Source: an uncultured Agathobaculum sp. (lineage in GTDB: Bacteria > Bacillota > Clostridia > Oscillospirales > Butyricicoccaceae). Taken from it: a stretch of 64,000 nt of DNA. The translations under genes and the position numbers were made by a program. The notes beneath the pieces were generated by a model that was given only the letters and a program-made list of their open reading frames with translations, searched no databases and was not told the DNA's origin. Below are positions 16,611 to 24,808 of the stretch, one piece after another (within the stretch, counting starts at the first letter, position 1; each line of letters opens with the position of its first letter). The stretch spans positions 62,001-126,000 of the forward strand of contig NZ_CALWJJ010000003.1 in the NCBI RefSeq assembly GCF_944380985.1, given 5' to 3'.

Positions 16611-17648
16611 ATGAAAAATACAAAGAGGATTTTGGCTATCCTGCTTGCGGCAGTATTATCGCTCTCGATGTTTGCCGGATGTACAAGCCCGGCGGCAGAG
16701 GGCTCATCGTCCGAGACGCAGGAAAACGCGCAGCAGCAGGTCATTCCCGGCTACGAGGCAGGCCTTACCACGCGCGTTGCCGCGCTTCGAGGCCCAACTA
16801 CAATGGGTCTGGTATGCATGATGCAGGACAATACGGGCGAGGGCGCGCCGTATCAGTTTGATCTTTATACATCGGGCGATGAAATCGTACCGCTGATCGC
16901 ACAGAACGAGGTGGACATCGCCCTTATCCCGACTAACCTCGCGGCAACGCTATACCAGCGCACAGAGGGCGGCGTACAGGTATTGGACGTAAACGCGGGC
17001 AATGTGCTGTACGTTGTTTCGCATGACGAGACGCTGACCGACCTCTCCAGCCTTGCGGGGAGAACGGTGTACATGACCGGTAGGGGAACATCGCCCGACT
17101 GGACGCTGCAATATCTGCTTGAGCAGAGCGGCATTGGCGCAGACGGCCTGACAATTGAATTTAAAACGGAAGCGACCGAGGTCGTTTCATCACTGATGCA
17201 GGACCCGGAGGCGGTCGGCGTACTGCCACAGCCGTTTGCCACCGTTGCAATGATGCAGGATCAGGAGATGATTCTCAACTTTCCGCTTGAGAACGCATGG
17301 CAGGAATACAGCCCGGATGGCAGCGGCATTGCGACCGGTGTAACAGTAGTACGCACGGCATTTGTGCAGGAGCACCCGGAAGCAGTAGCGCAGTTTATCC
17401 TGGATCACCAGCAGTCGGTCGAGCAGGCGCAGGCCGATCCTGCGCAGGCGGCGCAGTTGATCGAGGAATACGGTATCGTCAATGCCGGCGTTGCACAGCA
17501 GGTAATCGAAAACTTCAATCCGATGGTCGCGGTTTCGGGCGAGCAAATGAGAAGCTGGGTTGCGGGCTATCTCGAAATGCTCTATGAAATTGCGCCCGAT
17601 GCTGTGGGAGGCCAGCTGCCGGATGAAGGCTTCTACTATCTGGGATAA
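16611..17648 (+). CDS. ABC importer substrate-binding lipoprotein (NMT1/THI5-, SsuA-like)
   Basis: 345-residue extracellular lipoprotein: signal peptide with lipobox FAGC (Cys about residue 23), then a Ser/Glu/Gln-rich linker and a two-lobe periplasmic-binding fold. Motifs AALRGPTTMGLVCMM, EVDIALIPTNLAATLYQR and LAGRTVYMTGRGTSPDWTL fit the NitT/TauT and THI5-type binding proteins. Those families carry nitrate, taurine, sulfonates, thiamin precursors or riboflavin; the ligand cannot be read here. First component of a three-part importer. Confidence 0.87.
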   Translation: MKNTKRILAILLAAVLSLSMFAGCTSPAAEGSSSETQENAQQQVIPGYEAGLTTRVAALRGPTTMGLVCMMQDNTGEGAPYQFDLYTSGDEIVPLIAQNEVDIALIPTNLAATLYQRTEGGVQVLDVNAGNVLYVVSHDETLTDLSSLAGRTVYMTGRGTSPDWTLQYLLEQSGIGADGLTIEFKTEATEVVSSLMQDPEAVGVLPQPFATVAMMQDQEMILNFPLENAWQEYSPDGSGIATGVTVVRTAFVQEHPEAVAQFILDHQQSVEQAQADPAQAAQLIEEYGIVNAGVAQQVIENFNPMVAVSGEQMRSWVAGYLEMLYEIAPDAVGGQLPDEGFYYLG

Positions 17649-18390
17649 TCATCTGATCCGCCGGGCGGCGGCGGCTGTATTTTGGCTTATCGTGTGGCAG
17701 GTGGTGTCGATGACGGTGCCGCGTCTGCTGTTTGCAAGTCCGGCAGAGACCGCGGTACATCTTGCGCAAATGATAGCGGGCAGTGAGTTCTGGCTGTCGA
17801 TTGCGCATTCGCTCGGTAAGATTGCAGGAGGTTTTGCGCTCGCGTTTGTTGCGGGGTGTGCACTTGCGGTGCTTGCCAACCGCCTTACATTGGTGCACGT
17901 TATGCTTGAGCCTGCGGTACAGATCATGAAGAGCGTGCCGGTCGCGTGCTTCATCGTGGTTGCGCTGATCTGGATGCGTTCGGCATGGATCTCGGTGCTC
18001 ACTGCATTCTTTGTTGTGTTTCCGGCAGTGTACATCAATCTGGATGAGGGATTTCGCAGTGTGGACAGCAAAATGCTCGAGATGATACGCCTGTTCCGCC
18101 TGACAGCCGGCAAGCGGCTTTATGCTGTCTATCTGCCATCGGCCATGCCATATCTGCTCTCTGCCTGCCGGGTATCGGTTGGCATGGCGCTTAAGGCCGG
18201 TGTGGCTGGTGAAATTATTGGTCTGCCGCGCTGGTCGATCGGGGAGCAGCTCTACCTATCCAAGTTATATCTGAATACAGCCGATCTGTTTGCATGGTCG
18301 ATTGTCATTATTGTTCTTAGCATTGGTCTGGAAAAGCTGCTCGTGCGCCTGATAGCAGGAATACAGCGGAGATGGGAGCGCGTGGTATGA
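17623..18390 (+). CDS. ABC importer permease (NitT/TauT type)
   Basis: 255-residue inner-membrane permease with about six helices. The cytoplasmic coupling loop is visible around EMIRLFRLTAGKRLYAVYLPSAMPYL, and the family-typical ALKAGVAGEIIGLP follows. I place the start at ATG 17623, which overlaps the end of the binding-protein gene by 26 bases; an upstream in-frame ATG (17560) would add 21 residues read from inside the previous gene. SD is weak, which fits translational coupling. Confidence 0.88.
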   Translation: MKASTIWDNHLIRRAAAAVFWLIVWQVVSMTVPRLLFASPAETAVHLAQMIAGSEFWLSIAHSLGKIAGGFALAFVAGCALAVLANRLTLVHVMLEPAVQIMKSVPVACFIVVALIWMRSAWISVLTAFFVVFPAVYINLDEGFRSVDSKMLEMIRLFRLTAGKRLYAVYLPSAMPYLLSACRVSVGMALKAGVAGEIIGLPRWSIGEQLYLSKLYLNTADLFAWSIVIIVLSIGLEKLLVRLIAGIQRRWERVV

Positions 18391-18947
18391 TTGTTTTTCA
18401 GGATGTTTGCAAAGCGTTTGATGGCAAACCCGTGATAAACCGGCTGTGTTGGCGTGTCGGGGCAGGGGAGCAGTGGCTGGTAAACGGAGCGTCAGGCATC
18501 GGCAAAACCACATTGCTGCGTCTATTGATGGGATTGGAAACGCCGGACAGCGGGGAGATCAGCGGCGCTTCTGCGCTTCGCTATGCGCCCGTCTTTCAAG
18601 AGGATCGTCTGGTCGAGCACTGGAGTGCCGTAGAAAATGTTTTGCTTGTTTGTATGGATCGCACACGCGTTTATCGTTTACTCACCAGCCTGTTACCGCA
18701 AGGTGCACTCGATCAGCCGGTACGCACCCTGTCAGGCGGTATGCGCCGCCGTGTGGCAATCGCACGCGCGCTTGCCTCAGAAAGCGATATGCTGGTGCTC
18801 GACGAACCATTTGCAGGTCTCGATCATGCCGCAGCGCGGCAGACAGCGCAGGTGATTGCGGATTTTCGCGCAGGGCGCGGGGTGATCGCGGTCTCGCACG
18901 GCATGGAGGATTGCTTTGCAGGATACCAGACGCTGCCGCTGACATGA
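18387..18947 (+). CDS. ABC importer ATP-binding protein, compact
   Basis: 186 residues, about 60 shorter than typical NitT/TauT ATPases, yet with every core motif: Walker A GASGIGKTT, Q-loop FQEDRL, signature LSGGMRRR, Walker B MLVLDEP, and H-loop AVSHG. The missing part is the usual C-terminal extension. Starts inside the permease stop (ATGA overlap at 18387-18390). With the binding protein and permease it completes one importer. Confidence 0.9.
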   Translation: MIVFQDVCKAFDGKPVINRLCWRVGAGEQWLVNGASGIGKTTLLRLLMGLETPDSGEISGASALRYAPVFQEDRLVEHWSAVENVLLVCMDRTRVYRLLTSLLPQGALDQPVRTLSGGMRRRVAIARALASESDMLVLDEPFAGLDHAAARQTAQVIADFRAGRGVIAVSHGMEDCFAGYQTLPLT

Positions 18948-18996
18948 AAAAGCCGCTTTTAGGGCGGCACCAATAAAACAGAATAGAATCATTTTC

Positions 18997-19028
18997 AGAA
19001 ACGGTATAGCTTCGGCTATGCCGTTTCT
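18997..19028 (+). terminator. Hairpin after the ABC importer operon
   Basis: 14-bp stem AGAAACGGTATAGC/GCTATGCCGTTTCT with tetraloop TTCG; the downstream T-tract is poor. The remaining stretch to 19248 holds no gene I can support. Confidence 0.65.
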
Positions 19029-19248
19029 CTGTTATATAGGTCATTTAGCAAAGACGCGGGGAGTATTCTCACAATATTATAGAAAATATCAATCTGCTGT
19101 TCCTGATAACCTTTTGATGGATTCAGCGCATAGATATACACCGCTTTTACCATATCGCTCAGTGCAGCGGGCGCCAATTCATTCAACTGACCTAAATATC
19201 GTATATCCTTTTGTAACCTTTATCATAAATCCAACCGCCTAAAATCAC

Positions 19249-19299
19249 TTGACGTCATTCAACAAGTGGAATATAATATTTATATTCCACTTGTTGAAT
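19249..19299 (+). promoter_or_regulatory. Promoter overlapped by a perfect 20-bp palindromic operator
   Basis: TTGACG (19249-19254), 17-base spacer, TATAAT (19272-19277). A perfect 20-bp inverted repeat (19257-19276 and 19280-19299, three-base centre TAT) covers the spacer and the -10 box. The arm begins ATTCAACAAGTGGAAT. The placement is ideal for repression by the PadR protein encoded 32 bases downstream. Confidence 0.88.
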
Positions 19300-19330
19300 A
19301 TATGTATCTTGTGAAAGGGGAATTTTGATT

Positions 19331-19888
19331 ATGCTTAAGCATGGGATACTTGGATTGCTAAACTACGGGGATATGAGCGGTTATAAAATTCGCGAAGTTT
19401 TTAAGAATTCGTTAAATTATTTTTGGACGGCACAGACCAGTCAAATTTATCGTGAACTTGGCGTTCTAGAGAAAAGCGGATGGATTGAAAAGCGAACTGT
19501 TGAACAAGAAGGAAAGCCAAATAAAAACATCTGCTCTATTACCGAGGAAGGGCGGAAAGAGCTGCTGCGCTGGTTGTTAGAGCCTAGAGTAGATATGGAT
19601 ATGGATATGGATATGCGTTCTCCCGTTTTAATGAAAACCTTTTTTATGGGTGAATTGCCGGTTACAAACAGTTTACATTTTTTCAAAGAACTTAATAAAG
19701 CATATTGTACTGTTTTGAACGACCTCCAGCAGACAGATAATTTTATTAACGCATACCAGGAAACTATATCTGACAAAAAGCGCTCATTATTTTGGCAAAT
19801 GACTTCTGATTTTGGAAAGCGATATATGCAAATGCACCTTGATTGGACAGAACGTTGCATTTACCTTTTGGAAAGCATGGAGGAATGA
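19331..19888 (+). CDS. PadR family transcriptional regulator
   Basis: 185 residues: N-terminal winged helix typical of PadR (LKHGILGLLNYGDMSGYKI, QIYRELGVLEKSGWIEKR, GKPNKNICSITEEGRKEL), then a C-terminal helical dimerisation domain (Vir_C-like, about 95-180). Start ATG 19331 with GAAAGGGG 10 bases upstream; a TTG at 19325 is possible. The long palindrome over its promoter suggests autorepression. It is followed after two bases by the flavoprotein fusion. Codon use is AT-rich compared with the flanks, suggesting acquisition. A DM repeat (see repeat entry) sits between the two domains. Confidence 0.92.
   Translation: MLKHGILGLLNYGDMSGYKIREVFKNSLNYFWTAQTSQIYRELGVLEKSGWIEKRTVEQEGKPNKNICSITEEGRKELLRWLLEPRVDMDMDMDMRSPVLMKTFFMGELPVTNSLHFFKELNKAYCTVLNDLQQTDNFINAYQETISDKKRSLFWQMTSDFGKRYMQMHLDWTERCIYLLESMEE
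19592..19615 (+). repeat. In-frame hexanucleotide repeat GATATG x4
   Basis: Four perfect copies of GATATG inside the PadR gene, coding Asp-Met four times in the linker between the DNA-binding and C-terminal domains. Changes in copy number would alter the linker by two residues without shifting the frame. Confidence 0.9.
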
Positions 19889-19890
19889 TA

Positions 19891-21522
19891 ATGAATATTC
19901 TTGTAATAAATGGAAGCCCCAAAGGTGAGCGCAGCAACACGATTCGGCTTACGAATGCATTTTTAGAGGGGATCAGTAAAGCCAGAAAAGATGATTTGCC
20001 CAAAATTGAAAGGCTTAATGTTGCACAACTTGATATTAACTCCTGCCTTGGCTGTTTTTGCTGCTGGAAAAACACTCCCGGTGAATGTTGTATTAGCGAT
20101 GATATGCAAACAGTTATTGAAAAGTTATTATGGGCGGATCTTACAATTTGGAGTTTTCCCTTATACTATTTCAGTTTGCCCGGTAAGTTGAAAACTGTAA
20201 TTGATCGACAGCTTCCTTTAACGCTGCCTTTTATGGTATCTAATGCTGAGGGTGGCGGCCACCCCTCGCGATATGATATGAGTGGAAAAAAAACGGTTTT
20301 GATTTCTACTTGCGGGTTTTATACGGCAGAGTCAAACTATGGCAGTGTAACAGCACAGTTTGACAAGATTTGTGGAAAAGGAAACTATACCGCTTTATTT
20401 TGCGGCGAAGGCGAGCTATTCCGAGTGCCAGAATTATCAAATCGTACAGAAGAATATCTCGCGGTTGTCCGACAAGCGGGGCAGGAATATATTTGCGGCG
20501 GTATAACTGAAGAAACAAATACAAAGCTGCAAGAATTGCTGTTTCCGAGAGACGTGTTCGAGCGTATGGCAGACGCAAGCTGGGGAATATCGCAAACTGG
20601 CGAAAAGGAAGATTTTTCTCTGGTTTTTACAAAGCAAATGGCGGCGCTTTATAATCCGTCGGCATATAAAGGAACGGATATTATTCTAGATATGGATTAT
20701 ACGGATATTGGAAAGCGGTATCGCATTATCCTGGGAAAAACAGAGAGCCGTGTTCTTGAACAGTTTACAGGAAAACCCACAACAGTAATTCATACACCGT
20801 TTCGTGTATGGCAATCTATTGCAGCCGGAGAGCTTGAAGGCGCCGATGCTTTAATGAAGCACTTATATTCTGTCGAAGGTGATTTTGATGTAATGCTGAA
20901 GTGGGATAACTACTTTGGGCAAAGTCAAAGCACCAAAACGGTCAAGAACAAGTCGTTTTCAGATGAAAAAACAGATATGCGTTATGTTTTAACACCGTGG
21001 ATTGTGTTTTGGATAGCTGCAAATATCCATATTTTTTGGGGCAGTTTGATTAGTATATTTGTATGCAGCCTTTTACCTTTGCTATTTTATAGATACAAAA
21101 AGACCAAATATGATGTAATTTCCGGTTCCTTGGTAAGTATATTTTCAATGCTGCTGCTTGTCCATTTATCAGCAGTTATTGTAATACCATTGTCTTATTT
21201 CGCGTTTGGTGTGATGTGGAGCATATCTGCTTGTTTAAAAATACCTCTTTCAGCAGAGTATTCTATGAATGATTATGGTGGGAACGATGCTTTGCAAAAT
21301 CCTTTGTTTATTAAAACAAACCGTATTTTAACTGCCGCATGGGGTATTCTTTACTTAATAACACCCATTTGGACATATTTCATTATGTGTACCGACTTAG
21401 GAAGTTATATTGGAATCATTAATTCTATACTTCCAGCGATGATGGGAGTCTTTACTGCGTGGTTTCAGAAATGGTATCCACAAAAAACATCGCAAGGAAG
21501 CAGCAAATCCTCACTCAACTAA
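19891..21522 (+). CDS. Flavodoxin-like NAD(P)H/FMN reductase fused to SCP2-like domain and membrane region
   Basis: 543 residues. Residues 1-205 are a flavodoxin-like NADPH-dependent FMN reductase (NILVINGSPKGERSNT phosphate loop, FPLYYFSLPG) with a Cys cluster CLGCFCCWK...CCISDD like that of iron-sulfur flavoproteins. About 240-345 look like a sterol-carrier (SCP2) domain: GTDIILDM, FRVWQSIAAGELEGADALM, VEGDFDVML. About 365-530 form roughly five or six hydrophobic helices. Cytoplasmic redox head with a membrane anchor is the natural reading. ATG 19891 follows GGAGGA that overlaps the padR stop. A lipophilic or antimicrobial-like effector of the PadR system is a guess. AT-rich like padR. Confidence 0.75.
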   Translation: MNILVINGSPKGERSNTIRLTNAFLEGISKARKDDLPKIERLNVAQLDINSCLGCFCCWKNTPGECCISDDMQTVIEKLLWADLTIWSFPLYYFSLPGKLKTVIDRQLPLTLPFMVSNAEGGGHPSRYDMSGKKTVLISTCGFYTAESNYGSVTAQFDKICGKGNYTALFCGEGELFRVPELSNRTEEYLAVVRQAGQEYICGGITEETNTKLQELLFPRDVFERMADASWGISQTGEKEDFSLVFTKQMAALYNPSAYKGTDIILDMDYTDIGKRYRIILGKTESRVLEQFTGKPTTVIHTPFRVWQSIAAGELEGADALMKHLYSVEGDFDVMLKWDNYFGQSQSTKTVKNKSFSDEKTDMRYVLTPWIVFWIAANIHIFWGSLISIFVCSLLPLLFYRYKKTKYDVISGSLVSIFSMLLLVHLSAVIVIPLSYFAFGVMWSISACLKIPLSAEYSMNDYGGNDALQNPLFIKTNRILTAAWGILYLITPIWTYFIMCTDLGSYIGIINSILPAMMGVFTAWFQKWYPQKTSQGSSKSSLN

Positions 21523-21666
21523 GTTTTATCAAAAGCGGTGATTATGGCGAATAATTTCCTCATCCAATGCGTTTTCTTCTGGCTTTGCGACGATATAGTA
21601 AAGAGGGCGCAGAGGAATAAGCCGCCGTATCTTGTTCAAATTGTCGTAAAATCTAACAAGAAATAG

Positions 21667-21703
21667 AAAACCGAGTGAAGAGCAGATATTGCTATTCACT
21701 CGG
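21667..21703 (-). terminator. Orphan terminator-like hairpin
   Basis: Stem CCGAGTGAA/TTCACTCGG preceded by AAAA on the plus strand, so it would terminate minus-strand transcription. No convincing minus-strand gene lies to its right. The surrounding region 21523-21806 contains only a short minus-strand frame (ending LYYIVAKPEENALDEE) that may be a gene remnant. Confidence 0.4.
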
Positions 21704-21806
21704 TATTGTCGCATCTCGCATGGCAACTAACACCATTCGGTCTGTTTGTTGATGCTTTTGTATGAGTAAGCCCCCTTTAAGGCAGTTTATTTTTCTATAG
21801 AAAGAT

Positions 21807-21835
21807 TTGAAAACAGCAGAGCATTGTGGTAATAT
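21807..21835 (+). promoter_or_regulatory. Promoter of the methyltransferase gene
   Basis: TTGAAA (21807-21812), 17-base spacer, TAATAT (21830-21835), about 20 bases before the start codon. Confidence 0.6.
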
Positions 21836-21853
21836 ATACCGGTAAAGGTTGTG

Positions 21854-23062
21854 ATGCTGATGCAAAAAGGTGATAGGGATAAACTCAAGCTGCTGCTTAG
21901 CGGCATTGTGGTACGGCTTAATAAAAATAAGGATTTTTTTGTGCAGGCGGACTGTACTTTCACCTCGGGAAAGAAGAAATTTCCCGCAGTATTAACGCGA
22001 AGTGAAAACGGGTATTGGCTTCGCTTTCAGGGTAGCAGCCGCACGGTGGACGCAGAGGAATTTTACGCGTTTTTTACCGAGCAGGCTGAGCGGTTTGATG
22101 AGTCTGCACTCGTTTATATCGAGCGTAGCACGACGGTGATGCTGACAGTCTCTGCGCGCGGCGTACAGATGAAGCAGTCAGAGCGTGAAGCATCTGCGGC
22201 GGAAAAGGCTGCTTTAGCAAACCCGCTGCTCGATAGTGGACGGCAGTATTTGATTCGCGTCGATCAGGCTGCTGCACTGCTGCGTGAAATCGGCATTCTA
22301 ACAGCAGACGGCAAGCTCAAGAACGATATGATACGAAAATATAACCAGATTGATCATTATGTGGAGCTTGTCGCGCCTATGTTCGAGCAGCAGGAGGATG
22401 AAGAGATCGTTCTGCTCGACTGCGCCTGCGGTAAATCATATTTGAGTTTTGTGATGAATTATTATCTGTGTGAGGTGCTGCACCGTCGTTGCCGCGTGAT
22501 CGGTGTGGATATTAACGCACACGTTATCGAGGAAAGTCGTGCGATGGCAAAGCGGCTGGGTTATCATAACATGGTGTTTCAATGCGCTGATCTTCGCTCC
22601 TGGCAGCCTCCTAATAATGTGACGGCAGTCATATCGCTACATGCATGCGACACGGCGACCGACCTTGCGCTGGCAGTGGCGCTGCGCGCACAGGCAAAAT
22701 ACATTGCTTGTGTGCCGTGCTGCCACAAAGAACTGCTCGATCAGTATACGCTGCCTGGTTTGGAGGCGCTAACAAAGTTCGGTATATTCAAAGCACGGTT
22801 TAACGATGTGCTGACCGACAGTATGCGGGCGCTGCGGTTGGAGGCGGCAGGATATAAAGTATCGGTTGTGGAATATATTTCGCCGCTTGACACGCCGAAA
22901 AATCTGCTTATCCGCGCGGTGCGCACCGGGCAGGACAATCTGCGTGCCCAGAGGGAGTATGCATCCGTGCGCCGTTTGCTTGGCACAACCTCCGAGCTTG
23001 ACAGACGCTGCGCTTCGATGAAAGATACGTTTTTTATCACCGATCAGGATCTGTTGCAGTAA
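21854..23062 (+). CDS. Class I SAM-dependent methyltransferase (METTL25/RRNAD1-like fold)
   Basis: 402 residues. The SAM site is DCACGKSYLSF (motif I with Lys, as in the METTL25/TRM13 type), with GVDINAHVIEES after it, then ISLHACDTATDLAL and a CVPCCHKEL motif, all typical of this subgroup of Rossmann methyltransferases. The N-terminal 180 residues form a separate domain that may bind RNA. Substrate is probably RNA (inference). Start: ATG 21854 has AAAGG seven bases upstream; GTG 21851 and ATG 21860 are alternatives. Confidence 0.8.
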   Translation: MLMQKGDRDKLKLLLSGIVVRLNKNKDFFVQADCTFTSGKKKFPAVLTRSENGYWLRFQGSSRTVDAEEFYAFFTEQAERFDESALVYIERSTTVMLTVSARGVQMKQSEREASAAEKAALANPLLDSGRQYLIRVDQAAALLREIGILTADGKLKNDMIRKYNQIDHYVELVAPMFEQQEDEEIVLLDCACGKSYLSFVMNYYLCEVLHRRCRVIGVDINAHVIEESRAMAKRLGYHNMVFQCADLRSWQPPNNVTAVISLHACDTATDLALAVALRAQAKYIACVPCCHKELLDQYTLPGLEALTKFGIFKARFNDVLTDSMRALRLEAAGYKVSVVEYISPLDTPKNLLIRAVRTGQDNLRAQREYASVRRLLGTTSELDRRCASMKDTFFITDQDLLQ

Positions 23063-23086
23063 CACACGAACTACCTCGGAATAAAC

Positions 23087-23111
23087 TGTTATTGAAGTCT
23101 CTTCAATAACA
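23087..23111 (+). repeat. Inverted repeat in the leader of a cysteine-rich gene
   Basis: Perfect 11-bp arms TGTTATTGAAG/CTTCAATAACA with a three-base loop TCT, ending just before the SD GGAGG. Could be an operator or an mRNA hairpin; there is no T-run. Confidence 0.7.
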
Positions 23112-23128
23112 ATTTGGAGGTAATCTAC

Positions 23129-24034
23129 ATGGCTGATAAAGTCTGCTGCCCCGGTCCGATCTGCGGCAGTAACAATAATAATGCAGCCGCTGGCGGCTTC
23201 CGTGAGGCCGTCTGCGTCCACACCAAGAAAGTATACGACTCCTGCCGCAGCAAAGAGTGCCTGCGTGACATCCGCGTGTATCTGTGCCGCGATGCACAAG
23301 AGTTGATTAACGCCGGCGGCATTGCGTCGGTCAAGCCGCGCACGGCCGAGTTGTTGTGCGTCAGAATTGATGTTGAGCGCGTCCAGTTTAATCGAGGGTT
23401 CTACACGGTTGATATTCGCTTCTTCTATCGCATTGAGTCCGAAGTTAGCTGCGTCGTCGGCCGTCCTCGCATCATCGATGGCCTGGCTGTGTTTGATAAG
23501 CGCGTTATCCTGTTCGGTGGTGAAGGCGGCGCCCGCATCTTCTCCTCTCAGTTTGTTGAGGATGGTTCGGATGTCCAGCTTTGCCCCGACAGCAACAAGC
23601 CAACCGCTGTGGTCGAAGTTGTCGATCCGATTCTACTTGATGCACGCATTGTCGAGCCCGAAACTTCGTGCAACTGCTGCTGCTGCGCGCTGCATGAAGT
23701 GCCACGCTCGATCTGCTCGTGCTTTGGTGGGGATGATCTTGTCCTTAGTAACGATGGCTATCAGCTGTTCGTTACCCTTGGCCAGTTCTCCATCATCCGC
23801 CTGGAGCGTGATATCCAGCTGCTTATGCCGGCCTACGACATTTGCCTGCCGCGCCGCGACTGCTCGAACAGCGGCGTAGGCGGAGAGCAGGATCCCTGCG
23901 AGATCTTTGCAAACTTTGAATTCCCGATTGACGAGTTCTTCCCGCCGAAGCAGGATGTTTCCGATAGCCTGCTGATTAACGGGAGGGAGGGCAATTCCTG
24001 CTCCTCTTGCGGTTGCGGCAGCTCGGGAACGTGA
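23129..24034 (+). CDS. Cysteine-rich conserved protein, possibly spore coat/exosporium
   Basis: 301 residues with many cysteines, no signal peptide and no membrane segment. N terminus is DKVCCPGPICG and an Asn run; then HTKKVYDSCRSKECLRDIRVY, paired beta-rich segments (VDIRFFYRIES), a central CNCCCCALHEV cluster, and a CSSCGCG tail. I have seen this layout in uncharacterised Clostridia proteins; its Cys richness resembles cross-linked spore coat or exosporium proteins, but no function is proven. Start 23129 follows GGAGGTAATC, which favours it over the upstream in-frame start at 23114. Confidence 0.7.
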   Translation: MADKVCCPGPICGSNNNNAAAGGFREAVCVHTKKVYDSCRSKECLRDIRVYLCRDAQELINAGGIASVKPRTAELLCVRIDVERVQFNRGFYTVDIRFFYRIESEVSCVVGRPRIIDGLAVFDKRVILFGGEGGARIFSSQFVEDGSDVQLCPDSNKPTAVVEVVDPILLDARIVEPETSCNCCCCALHEVPRSICSCFGGDDLVLSNDGYQLFVTLGQFSIIRLERDIQLLMPAYDICLPRRDCSNSGVGGEQDPCEIFANFEFPIDEFFPPKQDVSDSLLINGREGNSCSSCGCGSSGT

Positions 24035-24096
24035 TAATATAAATTATTGCTGATTTCTTTTTGCTGATACGTGCGTAATCCAATGATATGAGTTGT

Positions 24097-24132
24097 AAAG
24101 GCCCGCCGGATATATTCCGACGGGCCTTTCTA
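24097..24132 (+). terminator. Terminator after the cysteine-rich gene
   Basis: Stem AAAGGCCCG/CGGGCCTTT extended inward by CGGA/TCCG with one mismatch, followed by TTTCTATT. Confidence 0.82.
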
Positions 24133-24194
24133 TTCTAAGAGGGAGGCGGCATGCATATAATATTGCAAAGCATTAGGGAAAGGAGGGCGCTGCG

Positions 24195-24761
24195 GTGCAG
24201 GAAGAGAAAAGCTGGGTTTATACGCTGATTCTTGGCATCTGCATGTTGCTATGCCTGCTTTTGATCGGTAGGATGTTGGTTGGAGAAACTGCGCGCCAAT
24301 CCGAATCTGAAACGGTGCCCGAACACAATGAGCAGGAGGAGACACAGATGGGTATACGGATAGAGGAACAGGCGCTTGCGGCACTGATTTCACAGGCCTT
24401 GCCTTTCCAACCTGAGCAGATAACAATTAAGATCGATGAAGATCAGACAATCGCACTAACCGCGGCTGTGCGTAAGGCAGATTTGTCAAACAGCGGTTTG
24501 GTTCCCGGCCATATGCGCACGGCGCTGCTTTTCCTGCCAGATCAATGCAAAATATATGCCTGCTGGACGGCATCGGCCACTGATGGGGTGGTCACCCTAC
24601 GATGCCGCGAGGCAGAAATCGCAGGCTTTGGCTTGACAGAAGAGATTACTACACCGCTGACCGAACAACTGTCAAACATTATTAACCGTGTGCTGGAGCA
24701 ACAACAGATTGCGCCTGAGGCGATTGAATGGGAAGATGGACAACTGATATTACTTCCATAA
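24195..24761 (+). CDS. Single-pass membrane protein, YpmS/DUF2140-like layout
   Basis: 188 residues: short cytoplasmic N terminus, one membrane helix (about 8-28), a charged linker, then an extracytoplasmic alpha/beta domain (LAALISQALPFQPEQITIKID through VLEQQQIAPEAIEWEDGQL). The layout of alternating beta strands and a late I-x-P-E-x-I-E motif is reminiscent of DUF2140 (YpmS), which is often near lipid or wall genes. Start is GTG with AAGGAGGG nine bases upstream. Function unknown; I hold the family link loosely. Confidence 0.6.
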   Translation: MQEEKSWVYTLILGICMLLCLLLIGRMLVGETARQSESETVPEHNEQEETQMGIRIEEQALAALISQALPFQPEQITIKIDEDQTIALTAAVRKADLSNSGLVPGHMRTALLFLPDQCKIYACWTASATDGVVTLRCREAEIAGFGLTEEITTPLTEQLSNIINRVLEQQQIAPEAIEWEDGQLILLP

Positions 24762-24763
24762 CG

Positions 24764-24802
24764 AAAAAAAACTCCTCAGCCTGAAACTGAGGAGCTTTTT
24801 TG
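24764..24802. terminator. Bidirectional terminator between convergent genes
   Basis: Stem CTCCTCAG/CTGAGGAG flanked by eight A and six T residues, between the YpmS-like gene and the NlpC/P60 gene. Confidence 0.92.
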
Positions 24803-24808
24803 TTGTTT

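Noticed and set aside
19592..19615. CRISPR-like short repeats
   Set aside because: Only a six-base tandem repeat without spacers; it is coding.
21529..21726. Minus-strand 65-residue frame
   Set aside because: It includes its own terminator-like hairpin and has no SD; at most a gene remnant.
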